A stretch of 64,000 nt of DNA from Lonicera japonica (lineage: Eukaryota > Streptophyta > Magnoliopsida > Dipsacales > Caprifoliaceae). A model generated the notes under the pieces. That model searched no databases. It saw nothing but the letters and a program-made list of their open reading frames with translations, and had not been told where the DNA came from. The stretch lies in assembly GCA_021464415.1 (NCBI GenBank), contig CM038466.1:23623017-23687016 (forward strand). The letters are read 5' to 3'. Made by a program: the position numbers and the translations under genes. Positions within the stretch are counted from its first letter, which is position 1; each line of letters opens with the position of its first letter. Shown one piece after another: positions 1 through 12,331 of this stretch.

Positions 1-288
1 CAAGCAGACCCAAAGAGATGGCTGAGGGTTGAATTGGTTTTCCCTGACTAATGAGGGATGCCCTACCATCTCCCACGATGCAGTTAATCTTGCTTCTGTT
101 TAATCTTCTGGCCTATTATGTTAGGTGGTTTTGTGTGGTAATTTGTATTAATGGGTAAAGTTAAGCATAATTTTGACAATATGATTTCAAGGGCATATCG
201 ACTGATGTAATTGTCTGTGGTATTGACTTATTAGCTACCTACATGCACTGCCTTGATTTTATTTCCTTAAGGGTTTTAATGAATGCAG

Positions 289-3200
289 GAGAAGGAAAAA
301 GAGAGTTGGGAAGCTGCCTCCCAGGCACTTAATAAAAAGCTGGAGATTGCTGAGAGTAACTGCATACGTGCTGAAATCGAAGCAGCTAAAACGAGAAGTA
401 TTGACATATCTTTGAAAGGACTTTCTTATTTGATAACTATTATGTATTTAGATGGTGATGCCTTTTCTTTTGGCACAGGTCAGCTTGAGTTAGATTTATC
501 AGTGCAAAATAAGATGCTAAACACAAAAGATGCTGAACTAGTGACTGCCAAAGCGGAGGTATTTTTTTAATAATGCTGAAAGTTAGAGGAAATTGAAAAG
601 TTTACAAATCTTGCCTTTGACAACTATTGACTAGCATTGGGAGAAATGGTCATTTTTTAGCTTTGTTGTCTTCCATTTGAATTTAGCTTGTATATCCAAA
701 AGTTAATTGAACATGTCTATATATCTAGGAATGGATGGAGGTGATTAACTTGTTCGGAAGGAAATATGAATAGGGCATCGCATTCTTGGAGTTATGAGTA
801 ACAACTTGTGTGCATCTGATCTGATTATTTTCTACAAAATAAGAATATGTTGTTTAGACAGGGAGGGTGCCCTCTTGATATGTTAAGAGTGATTGTACCA
901 ATATGCCTCGCTTTTTCACAGTTGCAGAATGAACATTCCTAGATTGATAATTAAGTTTATTTAATTTTGAGGCTTTTCAGTTCCTTGCATGTGTCACTTG
1001 TATCTCTTATGCCCAAAGCCTGCGCTGGCATGATTTTAAATGAAATTCATCGTTGACTATTTTCAATTAGGTCACACTAAATGATCATGTATCTAGAACT
1101 CAAGTGTTGGCCTATATTACAATTCATATCAAGATTGTCAGATCTATTTCATAAGCAAATAACTATATTTTTCTCTGGTTGAAAACGAAAGAATGCTGAT
1201 GTGGATTGGAGGGTCTAAGCGCACCCAGTGGGAACTCTAAGAGGCCCGGATACTCTGAGTTACTAAAATAAATTTAAGAAAAAAAAGAAGCGGTTGTTGC
1301 ATTCTTGTTGTTCATGAAAATTATTTTATACGATGTTTGGTGTTTCTTGTCGCTATTATTCATTTTAATGTTACCACCTAACTCATTATACACCATTAGC
1401 TGTCCTCCATTTTTCTGCAAACTACGTCTTTTATAGCTTCTTTGCTGCAAAATTGTGCTCTCTAAATACCATTCTATATAGATATATTTACTCTGTTGAC
1501 TCTCCTTATATGATCTCATATCACTTTATAATTTGTAGATCAACCGCCTAGAAAGTGAATTTGCTTCTTATAAGGTTCGTGCTCATGCACTTCTTCAAAG
1601 AAAGGATGCAGAACTAGCCGCTGCTAGGGACAATGAACAGCTCAAAGCTCAGGAGGAAGCACTAAAAGTACATGCTTATCGTTGCATAGAATTATAAAAA
1701 CACGTGTTCAGACAGATATCTAATGCAACAGTAGGGTTTACTTATCACTTTTCTTTTTATCTTTTAGGAGGCCGAAAAAGAAATATTGTTAGCATCTGCT
1801 GAAAGGGATAAAGCCCTCCAAGGTTTAAGGGATGCTTTGCATAATCATGATAAAGAACTCACTGCAAGGTAATGTTGCTACTCGAGATGTATGCCAAATG
1901 GATTTAATTGTCCCAAGCTTTCGCTTTTGCATTTTGAATTGACCCACTGGCCTTTTTGTGATGTCACGGAGAAGAATTTTTTTGAATAGGTTGTTATTGA
2001 TTTGTATTGCATTGTATTCATAATGTAGTATCAATGATATGTATTAGGATCCATTTGCCAGGCCTTCACTCTGCGTGTCACCCTGTGTGATTTTAATTCA
2101 TAACGATGGAATTGTTCTTTGAAATCAAATTTAACAACTGATTTTCCCCCAATTCCAATTTCAGAGATGAAGCTCTTAGCATGGCAGAGCAACAGATTAA
2201 GAACATGGAAATGAAGTTCCATTCTGCTCTTTCTGGGTACCAATCGGATAAGGAAACATGGGAAAGGAACCTTCAAAATGTGGAAGAAACTTGGCGATGT
2301 ATGTTCATCATGCAAAGCTTATTACATTCTTTAGCACAGCCATGGAATCACACATATCCCACCTATGATTAGTGATTGCTTATTGTTTCATAAACTCTAA
2401 AAGATATTCATTACTTTAATGATATACAGTGAGATGTGAAACATTAAAGGCTCAAAATGAGGTGTCTTCCAGCGAAAATATACAAAAAGAACTAAATGAC
2501 CTTAAGCTACGGTACAAAAAATTGAAGGTACTATGCTTTTATTAACTAATACAATAACATGATGTTGTCATCCTCTTGTTATTAATTTTGTAACTTATAG
2601 GAAGAGCATGATTCATTTCGCGATCTTGCTGATAAGTTGATGGAAGAGAAGGACAAGGAGATTTCTAGACTATCAGATGATAATAAGAATCTCCACCAAT
2701 CACTAGCACAGAGACCACCAGTATGTATCTCTCTTTTTTGGAGTTAAAAAAACCATATACCTTGGCCTTATACTTTTACTTCACAATAATGTGATTTTGC
2801 ATATATATGATTCTTGGCCTGTTGTTAATAATTTCAGATCAGTGATAGCCATAACTCAGGTATGTGATATCCTTTCCTTGAAGCTTATATTAATTAGAAT
2901 TTGATATGCCTTGAATGTTATAATACATTTTTGATGGGGTTGACTGCTGGAGTGCTAATAATTTTCGGTGTCAAATTGATATTTAGTCTTTCAGAAACAG
3001 GATGCGTCAAATTCAAGCACTTCATCTGCAGAACAGCAGATTCTGGTATGCCCAAATTTTCATCTAATAAATCTCTCTACACTGTTTTTATTTTTGAGCA
3101 CTTGGAAGGATTTTGTTAAGAATTAATAGAAAAAAGTTTACCTTCAGTGAAAATTTATGCTAAACCCAAAGTTTGAGTATGAAAGACATGATAAGCTAAT

Positions 3201-6200
3201 TTGGGCAGATGATTACTGAATTCAGTACTGAGCTAAATATCATCTGGAGATGTACAGTGTAGGAAGTATCAAAGAGAGAAAACATGGCAGCTCAGTGCAT
3301 TAAGCTTCACCACTACAGGGTCGGGGGAAGAGAGAGAGTTACATTATAATCTTACCTTTCACACTGTGCCATCCAGTCATAATGGAGCAATCTTATAGTT
3401 GGGTCCAGTTCTTGTCCTCGGTGACATGCATATGCTTTTGTATGAATATATATATATATATAACTGAATATTTAGTCAGAATCTTATGATTCATTATACA
3501 AATCGCAATTCATTGCTCAATTGATATGAATCAAGCTGCATTTCTAAAATGAACATGGATAATAGTGAATCTCAGTAGTTGAAATTAAATACCCAAGATT
3601 ATTGTATTTATCCCTTGAAATTAATACCACCCTCAAAACTGAAATGACGAACGAAACATTTGTCTGAAAAGTCACAGCTTTCCCATTTTTTAATTTGAAT
3701 TTAGATTTTGGCGAGGCAACAAGCTCAAAGAGAAGAAGAACTTTCTCAGTCACAAAGGCACATTCTTGCACTTCAAGTAAGTTACATTACTTTTTATGTT
3801 CTATCTAGCTTTCCTTTACAATATTGCAGTATCTGATGTGCTTCCAATTCAGGAGGAAATTGAAGAGCTTGAACGTGAAAATCGTCTTCACAGCCAACAG
3901 GTATCTAGAAGTCTCTTTTCCTGTAAATGTTTTATTGATTATGACAAAGTTGGCTCCTGTATTTTTTAATATATGACTTTGAGAATATCCAAAATTAACT
4001 AAGTAGTTGCATTTGATCTTGAAAACCTTGCCAGCCAGTATCATAATGACTTATGAAGCACATATACTTTGAAAGGGTTACTACACCCAAATCGCACCCA
4101 TCTCGAATCAAATTTTTTGAAATTAAATTCTTGTTGGATTACGATGAATCCTAAAATTAACTAGGACCAATGGCCATTTTCAAATCAAAGGCCAACATCT
4201 ATACGCCAACAAAAACGACAAGCAACAATATTGTGATTTATTTGAAGTTTGAGAGAAAAATGGGGTCCATGGGGACGTGCAGAGTTCTCAACTAGACAGA
4301 AAGAGATAGCTATAGCTAAAGTCAAGTGACTGAAGCTACCTGATTTATCTTGGTTTGAATCTGTAAAGAGTTTAGAGATTAATATATTTAACTTAATTCA
4401 TTATTCTGATTGAAAGGTTCTGTCTTCTGATAGCTGATTTTGTTGTTTTCTTGGGCTTCTTCCTTAAAATAAAAATAAAAGAACAAATAAATATGTATAA
4501 TGTTCCAATTTAATAGTCCAACTTGTCTTTTTCAGAATGCTCAAAAATTTGGTTCGCTCTCCTTTTTATCTCACTTATCCTTTTCTAAAAGGGATATAGT
4601 TTGGAAGGTTTCTACATTATCTTGCAGCGGTAAAGCTTTTTATGTTTAGATAGATATTTTTGAAAATATACACTTTGATACCAAGCGCGGACATAATATA
4701 TGTATGCCTCCTAGTGAAAAAACATGAAAGGGTATGTTAAATCCTGAAAGGGAAACTGGACTCTTAATTTGGGACAAATGGCATGGTGGACGAAGGGAGT
4801 ATGCATAAAGTTTTTTCATAATATTCCTTCTAATTTGTTGACCTGTAATTGTAATGAGGACAGGAAGCCATGTTGAAGGAAGAAGTACGAAACATGGAAA
4901 GAATGCAAAAGAGGGAAGGGGTAGATATGACATATCTTAAAAATGTCATCTTAAAGCTTCTTGAAACAGGTACCTATTTGACATTTTTGACTATGGAAAC
5001 CAAAAGATAGAAAATGAAAAGTTTCACTATTTCGTTATTCTCTTTTCGTCCTTGAAAACAAGGTTGAATAAATAGGCAAGTTATGAACCCATGGAAGAAT
5101 TTATTGTGGTGACCTTTCTGTAAATAGGTGAAGTGGAGGCTCTGCTACCTGTGGTCGCAATGCTCCTTCAGTTCAGTCCCGAAGAGGTGACTAATTTTGT
5201 CTTGATGCTTCAGTGTGTGTTGAAGCCTTTGGTTGCATTGATAATTTTTTTTAAAAGAACATGTCCAGATTTGATGCTATGAGACCTAGGATACCTAGAG
5301 TGGAAGTCTGCATGAGTGTTCATATTGAACGGTCAAATAGTCAAATGGTTTGGAGTAGCCGTAAGCTTGTATGAGTAGATCAACTTGAACAAGACGCTCA
5401 AATATACCTATGAAAGGTGATGGATAACAATGAATTTCATCATTGTGATTGACTTAGGTAGATCAACATGACTACCGTGTTGCATTTTTATGTAATCTTA
5501 ATACATATATATTGCATAGGCACATATATGAAATCAGTTAAGCTACGTAGTGTAATGTTAATATATACGCGCACACATACATACACGGTTGCACAATTTT
5601 AAACTACCTTCACTTGCAATCTTGCTCTAAGGAGGAGGTCCTCTCTTAAAGAAAAAGAAGGGCTGGCTGTTTTGAGAAGTAATCGGATGAAGTTTTAAAT
5701 GAAATTTGGTGGAGATGATCATCTAAAATTTCAATGGTTGAAAATGAACATTTATATCAAATGTTCATATATTCATTCGTTTACGGTGTTTTTTCTTAAA
5801 GAGAGGAATGTCTTCTTTAGAGCGGGGCTGCACGTATATATATATACTAATTGTAACCCATGCCAAAGTGACTATCAACACTTGGAAAAACACATCTTGC
5901 CTTTGAATAATTGGAAAAGCATATTGCATCTCAATTCTTGAAAAAGCATCTTGCATCTCCGCAATTCAATCTTTTATCTCTTATACAGTTTTAGGATTCA
6001 AAAACCATTCTCCTTTATTACATAGATATAAGAAAAGTTCCTCCAATTCTTCAAAAATTGCCTACTGAGCCTCCATAATTAAAATGCAAATGCAAATGCA
6101 GATGCAGAAGTGCCAACAAGCCTACCGGGCTTCAACTGATGTTCCGCCAACCCCAGCAACCGATTCTTCTGGTGGTTCTGGCCTGTCTCTTCTTTCAAGA

Positions 6201-6215
6201 TTCTCTTTCTCTTAA
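289..6215 (+). CDS. GRIP: GRIP-domain golgin (plant GRIP homologue), 3' part, 14 exons
   Basis: Exons joined by reading frame and GT/AG borders: 289-397, 479-558, 1539-1667, 1768-1868, 2165-2298, 2430-2527, 2601-2720, 2838-2859, 2987-3045, 3705-3776, 3853-3900, 4864-4969, 5128-5186, 6102-6215. They total 1251 nt, encoding 416 residues and a TAA stop. Almost all of the protein is charged coiled coil (for example EEIEELERENRLHSQQ). The C-terminus is a GRIP domain: GVDMTYLKNVILKLLE, then LLPVVAMLLQFSPEE, then KCQQAYRAS. GRIP domains bind the GTPase ARL1 on trans-Golgi membranes through a conserved Tyr, here the Y of DMTYLKN, about residue 348 of the visible part. By family it is a Golgi tether. 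The N-terminal exons lie left of the window; I could not place one in bases 1-288. The last exon may instead start at 6108 (tandem acceptor), a two-residue difference. No frame break was found. Confidence 0.9.
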
Positions 6216-7292
6216 CAGCAAAAAGATGACAAGGCCAAAAGAAAGTGCTTTTGTGCCAAGGAGAAAACAACCGCAACAGTAATGTGGTTTCAACACTTCT
6301 AGCTGTGGTTTGCTGTAATTCACCATGTATTGCTTTCTGTAACAATGAACCTCTATCTAGCTTTCGTAAAGAACTACAGGAGAAAGAAATTTATATACAT
6401 CTACTGCCAATATTTTTCAAACATGCCGAGAGGCGGGGAGAGCATTTGGTAGTGCTCGTTTTTTTAATGTATAGAGGCTGACCCTTTTCCCCGCAATTTT
6501 TCTTATGATTTTTCAGATTGTAATGATAGTTTTTGTTGAGCAAACGAGAATTGTAAAAAAGGAAAAAAAAAATAGCAAATTAGAACTGTTGTTGGTAGAG
6601 TATTATGCAATCTGATTCTCATCGGTTGATACAATTACTTACTGCAATGATTTATTTAGGGTTAAGGCATTAAATGCTTCAAATTGTCTTGGTTATCATT
6701 TTCTTTCTTTCATACATTATTTTGAATGTTTAAACCGTGATAGCAAAGTGATGCCTAAAATAAAATTAAGTTCTACCACTGCAACGTGAGATTGATGCCA
6801 TCACTGAAAGATTTTATAACCTCATCCACCAGGTTTGAACCCGCCACCTTGTTACCAAGAGAATGAGTACGCCTTTTAAAATTTTGAAAGCATCAAAAGT
6901 TTGTACGATGATATTTATATTATATCTATACTTCTAAGTGGTAATCTATTCTAAAAACATTATCAATCATTCAAAAAGAATATTAAATTTTAACCATACA
7001 ATTTTTTATTTCATGTATAATGTTAATATTCAAAATCCATTGCTTCTTATTTTGCCTTTGCAGTCTTCTTTTTGAATAAAAAAAAAATTGCTTGTAACAA
7101 AGCTTTAAACTTGAATGTTAAGTATGCATCTTAACAATTTTTTGTCTTAATTTTTTGATTCAAATTAGTCATATATGAGTCGCGCACGTATCGCATGTGC
7201 AAATTTACCTAATTATCATATAAAGGCAGGATTAATTTCAACTACTTTTGAAGTTCTGTCATACTTATAATTTGTAAGCTTGAAAAGGTTAT
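6216..7292. other. GRIP 3' UTR and intergenic DNA, no gene seen
   Basis: The stretch after the golgin stop is presumably 3' UTR at first, then AT-rich DNA. I see no coding region. On the minus strand near 6800-6880 there is a tRNA-type B-box-like string (GGTTCAAACCT) that could mark an old SINE, but no clear tail or target duplication. Around 7205-7290 lies a diverged copy of the tandem repeat found at 7886-8143, on the other side of the hAT-like insertion. Confidence 0.5.
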
Positions 7293-7300
7293 ATAGTAAT

Positions 7301-7491
7301 TAGGCCTGTCAATGGATCGCATCTTGATCCGAATCCGATTTGAACTCGATCAATTTATTTGGATATGGTAAGAAATTTCTAATCCGATTATCCAAATCCA
7401 ACCAGAATCCGTTTAGCCTTTGCTTAACAAATCAGATATGGATGTATCCTAATCCGATCCGTTTACAACCCGATCCGACATATACATAAAG

Positions 7492-7523
<32 letters not shown>

Positions 7524-7881
7524 GTACAAATTTCCCTCCGTAGACCATAACAAATCAATTATTCCAGGTAACCTATTTCCTTCAACAATTCATCTGTGGT
7601 TATCTTCCAAAATCATATGAATGTATGAATTTAAATGTCTTCATTTTATATTATAAGTATTTTTATTTGTCTTATTTTTTTTTTATTTTGTTGGGAGGAA
7701 TAATTCTTTGAATTTCGGATCGGATATATGGATCGGATATCCGTTTGATAACAAATCAAATATGGATAGTGATTTAGATATCCATCGAATTAATGGATCG
7801 GATCAGATTTAGTGTATTAATTTTCGGATCGGATTTGAATATAGTATGATCCGGTCCATATCCGATCCGTTGACAGGCCTA
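7301..7881. mobile_element. hAT-like non-autonomous element, 8-bp TSD
   Basis: The 581-bp element starts TAGGCCTGTCAATGGATCG and ends with the near-perfect inverse (one mismatch in the first 19 bases). It is flanked by a perfect 8-bp duplication, ATAGTAAT, at 7293-7300 and 7882-7889. An 8-bp TSD with TAGG-type termini fits hAT. The interior is rich in GATCCGAT/GGATCGGAT words in both orientations and has no coding potential. A (TA)n tract lies near 7495-7520. Confidence 0.88.
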
Positions 7882-7885
7882 ATAG

Positions 7886-8143
7886 TAATGTTTATATTAT
7901 ATCATTATAATAAAGTAAGATGGATTTCAACCACTTTTGAATATGTCATGTTTTTGATTTTATAATCCACAGTTTTAACAATTGCACAGAGTGTTTACAG
8001 GATTGCGTAAGTTTATACAATAATGTTTATATTATATCATTATAATAAAGTAAGATGAATTTCAACCACTTTTGAATCTGTCATGTATTTGATTTTATAA
8101 TCCACAGTTTTAACAATTGCACAGAGTGTTTACAGGATTGCGT
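7886..8143. repeat. Tandem duplication, 135-bp period
   Basis: Two copies of a roughly 123-bp unit (7886-8008 and 8021-8143), both running from TAATGTTTATATTATATC to GGATTGCGT, are offset by 135 bp and differ at a few bases. A third, more diverged partial copy precedes the hAT-like element near 7205-7290. Confidence 0.85.
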
Positions 8144-9389
8144 GGATGTGAGCGTTGGTATATACCAGGAAGGGGTGGTAGTGACTTTTTTTTTTTTTTG
8201 AATTCAAGGGTTTATCCCCATGAAGTTTCTTGGCCAGTTTTCACATAATTTGACTAATCTCTACGCATGGTTAGTGATAAAGGGGAGGCAATGTTATTTA
8301 CACTCTTCATAATTGTTACAAACAACCCCTTATCACAAACATCCCCTTTGGCAATAAAAAATTGTTTAACAGTCACTCGCTTGATATCAAGAGAATATCT
8401 GTTAACATACTAGTTTGATTTCAAGCGAGTGACTATTAAACAATTTTCTATAACCCTACTCGCTTATCTGTCATCTAGTGTGGAGGCCTACAACTCGATT
8501 GACATGAATAGAGTGAATCAATAGATTTATAGGTATGATTTTTTTTTAATAAGAGATCTATATATATATGTATTTTTCGTTTGGTTTTTTTCTTTGTTTC
8601 TTTCATTTTCAAATATATATATGCGTGTATATGTATGTTTTGAAGAAAAAGACAGAGGAGGAGGAGGAGGAAGAAGAAAAAGGTGGTGAAATTGTTTTGT
8701 TATGATTAAAAATTAATTAAGTTAATTAATAAGTTTGTAAAGGGGTAAAAAGGGGGTGGTATAGATAAAGTTTAATTTGTTTAATTCAAAAATATTTAAG
8801 GGATGCCAATGACGAAAAAGAGGGGTGCAAATATCACTCCTTTAGTTTAATAAAAGTTAAAAAGAAGTGCAGTGTTATTTACAACTTCTATAGTTGTCAC
8901 AAATATTTCCCTTATCACAAACACTATTCTATGGTAAATTTATTATCACTAACACCCTTTAAAGCTCGCTTAATAAAAAGTAAGTGCAATTATATATACT
9001 CGTCACATATCGAGAGAATTTGATGGTAATAATTCGTCCAACATGGCAATAGTGTTGAAATATTTTTTAAATAATGCTTACCTAATAAAATGTGAATGTA
9101 CTTACATAAATAAATGGTTCAAATGGATAGAATATTTTGTTAAATATTCGCTTAATATCATGGAAAAAATATTTGTGTGAAATAAAGAATTATTAAAATT
9201 TATTTTTTATTAAATTTTGAATGGATTGTTTGGGCCGGTGCACTGCCCAAAAAGAGAGAAGAAAACAGAACAGAAAAGAAAAAAGAAAAAGAAAAAGAAA
9301 AGAAAAGAAGACGACATGGTCCGTACTCCGTACACTCTGGGAAATTTACTCGTGACTTTCGCAATGCAGACGACTCTCTCTTTGTATCT
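8144..9389. repeat. AT-rich repeat region with a hairpin and a direct repeat
   Basis: No gene is visible. Bases 8360-8392 and 8415-8447 form an inverted repeat with arms of about 30 bp around CAGTCACTCGCTTGA. A diverged direct repeat (TGTTATTTACA...TTATCACAAACA) occurs at 8288-8346 and 8870-8929, suggesting a transposon or an internal duplication. No TSD could be assigned. The Lys-rich frame near 9217-9320 is a purine tract, not a gene. Confidence 0.5.
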
Positions 9390-9495
9390 CTATCTATCTT
9401 TATTCGTCTCAGTCAACTCACAGGCGACCAGCGCTCCGGCAAGGCTAGCAGTAACCTATCCACGACGTTATTTTTTGCTCCGACTCCATATCCTG
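9390..9495 (+). other. Probable non-coding 5' exon of TX1
   Basis: The text GTCTCAGTCAACTCACAGG followed by CTCCGGCAAGGC and ending CATATCCTG^GTATTTC matches the leaders ahead of the other TIR loci (20670, 29323, 33874, 54929, and 40018 on the minus strand). The donor is at 9496-9497 and the matching acceptor GTACAG ends at 11791. The 5' boundary is a guess. Confidence 0.6.
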
Positions 9496-9598
9496 GTATT
9501 TCTTTTTCATCTCCCCTGCTATCTATATATATATATATACACACACATATATCAGCCCTTACATTAATTTCATTCGCCAACTTTTTAAGAACATATAA

Positions 9599-9906
9599 GG
9601 CTCCGTTTGATAGCAATATGGAAAATGAAAAGAAAAATAACTAATTTATGTGAGAAGATGGAAAATAAGTTGAGGGATGCGGTGAGATTGACTCTTGAAT
9701 TTTGCTATTTTCCATGACAAAATTTTCTTTGAGTGATGGTGGAGAAAAATTTTTCACAAAATATTAGAGGAGGATGGAGGACATATACTCACAAAAATGA
9801 GTATGAGCTAGAGAGGATCTCATCATATGCCTCAACTTATTTTCCATCTTCTCACCTAATTTAGTTGTTTTTATTTTCATTTTCCATGTTGCTATCAAAC
9901 GGGGCC
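9599..9906. mobile_element. Tourist/PIF-Harbinger-like MITE, TAA TSD
   Basis: The terminal inverted repeat is GGCTCCGTTTGATAGCAA versus, on the right inverted, GGCCCCGTTTGATAGCAA. It continues through ATGGAAAATGAAAA and is flanked on both sides by TAA (9596-9598 and 9907-9909). At 308 bp, with a fold-back interior and no coding region, it sits in the TX1 leader intron. Confidence 0.8.
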
Positions 9907-9953
9907 TAAAACTTCTAAATTCTAATAACGTGTTAGCATCTGAAATCTGCAAC

Positions 9954-10346
9954 TAGGGCTGGCAATTTGAGTTCAGTGGTCGACAGCTTTACCGCTAATC
10001 CAAACAGGACCTGTTTATTAATCATGTCATTTGTAATGATAATGACCTGTTTAATATAAAGATACATAGCACGACACGATTAATTAATCAGTTTAATAAG
10101 CAGGTCAACCAGTTTGTGTTGTTTTTTATATGTAATTCTGAACTATTATATCTATAAATGGGTTATGTATAACCTTTAGTCTAAACATGCTGATTATGTG
10201 TCAATTTGGTTTATTCATATCAAATATACTAACTCGAACACATGCAACCCATTTATTAAACAGGTTAGTTGTGTCCGACTTAAATTTGAGCATAACCCAT
10301 TTATGCTTGACCTAACCTGCTAACTTCCCGTTGGTTGCCAACCCTA
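9954..10346. mobile_element. hAT-like MITE, 8-bp TSD
   Basis: The 393-bp element runs from TAGGGCTGGCAA to TTGCCAACCCTA. It is flanked by the perfect 8-bp duplication TCTGCAAC (9946-9953 and 10347-10354). The interior carries repeated CTGTTTATTAA/TTTATTAAACAGG words. It is non-coding and lies in the TX1 leader intron. Confidence 0.88.
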
Positions 10347-10354
10347 TCTGCAAC

Positions 10355-11791
10355 TGAATATATACTAGAATTTTGAGTACTTGATGCGTTTAATTTGCAA
10401 TTTGGATATAAGTAATTTAAAGAGGGAAAGAATATCAGATTAATAATATCCCTGGCGAGTGTTTGAATTTCAATGTTTTTTGAATAAAAGCTCGCAAGAG
10501 CACCAAAAATATGCCACAGCTTCGTTAAGGTTTTGGAAGAAATAAATATTATAGTAAAGAAAAGCTCAAACTCTAAGCACAAATATACCTAGAATTAAAC
10601 ATAAAAAATAAAAAGAAATGTTTATAACAGCAGAATTTGTCTCCGCTGCAAATTATGATTCTATATTGGTAAAATCTTATGCAAATTTTGTGTTAGAGTT
10701 TTTTTTTTTTTTAAGGTTTTTGCATAAATTGGGACTCTGATCACATAACTCAAAACCTTTAGAATATTTGGTGTAGAATTTGGGTATATTTGGATTTGGC
10801 ATATATGAAATTTGAGTGAATATGAGTTTGGGTAAAGTATTGGAGCTCATTTGATTTTGACTCAAATTTAACTTTGATGTAGTTTTGATGCAAGGACTGA
10901 AGATGGCCCAAGCCTGTTCTTTATTTTTATACAGAATTTATGTGGAACGTCGTTGATTTTATACTGTGTTTGTTAAAAAGATTTGTTATACTGATGTATA
11001 AACAATTAGATAGATGAAAATGAAAAGAAAGACAAAATATCAAATGTGTCGCTCACAAGTTCTTTTTGAAAGAGGACGGACTTCATATTATTCAAGACAG
11101 TCTGGCAAGAAAATGTCATCCAAAAAACTACTCCAAAACATGAAGCACCTTCTTGCAAATTATTACGATTAGCATATGCAAAAAGAGTATGCAAGTTGAA
11201 TCACTTTGCGTAGCAGATTTACCGATATATTGATGAATGAATTACCGAATTTCCATTGAGATCAACTGGTCCAACACTGCAATACACCACCAATAAACAA
11301 TCTGAAGTCTTTATGGTCTAACAATGGAACCTCGTTTAGTGACGGAGGTTAGTCTATTTTCAACTACAAGAGAAAATAGCCCGAACTTAGTCTAGCACAA
11401 CCATGTTCTTAAAAAACATGGAAGAGAGATTCAGGAGGACGACCAGACAAGCAACGAGAGTGGTCCATAGAAATTTGCCTTTCACATAAACTTTCTGCCT
11501 CGTGAGAGCATCCATACATATCCGCCAAGCAATCATTTTAATTTAGCTAGGCACGTTACTTTTCCATATCAATTAAGGACCAACCTTCGGATCCAGTACT
11601 CCTCGATTCACCATTCCTTTTCAATAAATGACTTGTCATAGGCACGCAAGTCAAATAGAAAATTTACCTTTTGTACAAAAAATTGAGTCAGAGAAACATT
11701 TTCCGTATTTGCGCTTGTTTTTATCTTGAATTTCATTCATCTGGTAATAAATGTGTAATAAGGAATGGTATCGTTTATTGTTGTTGTACAG
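10355..11791 (+). other. Rest of the TX1 leader intron, shared with the other TIR loci
   Basis: No coding sequence is seen. Parts are homologous to the leader introns of the other TIR loci: the stretch containing AGAATTTGTCTC near 10630 and the stretch containing CCAAAAAACTACTCCAAAAC near 11120 recur near 29650, 34200 and 55250, and near 30150 and 55650. That places this DNA in the duplicated TIR module. The 3' end TTGTTGTACAG is the acceptor. Confidence 0.65.
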
Positions 11792-11815
11792 CTACAGTTT
11801 TCTATCCTGTAAAAA

Positions 11816-12331
11816 TTGGCTATTTTGAGAGCCAAAGAAGCGTCCTCATCCTCTTCTGCATCTGGGCATAGATATCAAGTGTTTCTGAGTTTTAGAGGGG
11901 AAGATACACGCAAGACCTTCACCGACCATCTCTACATGGTGTTAGTACAAGCTGGGATTCACACATTCAAGGACGAACACGAACTCAAGAGAGGTGAAAA
12001 TATCACATATGAGCTACACAAAGCAATCGGAGAATCCAAAATTGCGGTAATTGTATTTTCAAAAGGTTACGCGTCATCAGAGTGGTGCCTCGATGAACTT
12101 GTTGGAATCCTCGAACGAAAAAAGACAAAGGGGATTGCAGTTATACCCGTCTTTTACAATGTGCAGCCCTCTGACGTTCGGTATCAAAAAGGGAGCTTCG
12201 GTGAAGCATTCCATACACCAAGGGTTTGAGTTCAAGTCAGAGGAATTGATGAACAAGATGGAGAAGTGGAGGGTTGCGCTTAGAGAAGTTGTGGATCTGG
12301 GTGGATTGGTCTTACAAAATGATGCTGATGG
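11816..12331 (+). pseudogene. TX1: TIR-domain pseudogene (start lost, frameshift)
   Basis: The TIR domain has the box HRYQVFLSFRGEDTR, a BB-loop region GIHTFKDEHELKRGE, and [14 protein letters not shown], which contains the Glu that is catalytic in plant TIR NADases. Two lesions are plain against TX2, TX4 and TX6. The initiator is TTG (11816) where the relatives have ATG. Two bases are missing in GAAGCATT-CCATAC near 12210 (TX2 has GCATTTTCCATAC), so the frame ends at 12229 after the residues HTPRV. The old frame then continues one register away as FEFKSEELMNKMEKWR to QNDADG, up to the normal donor at 12331/12332. No tail exon was found downstream, where transposons have accumulated. Confidence 0.85.

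Noticed and set aside
1..288. An upstream GRIP exon
   Set aside because: The short open stretches near 1-27 have no match I can place and no convincing donor.
6800..6880. tRNA gene or intact SINE
   Set aside because: Only a B-box-like word on the minus strand; no cloverleaf, tail or target duplication.
9217..9567. 116-residue frame with a poly-Lys run and a hydrophobic end
   Set aside because: The Lys run is a purine tract and the rest overlaps the TX1 leader exon and a TA repeat. The composition is simple-sequence driven.
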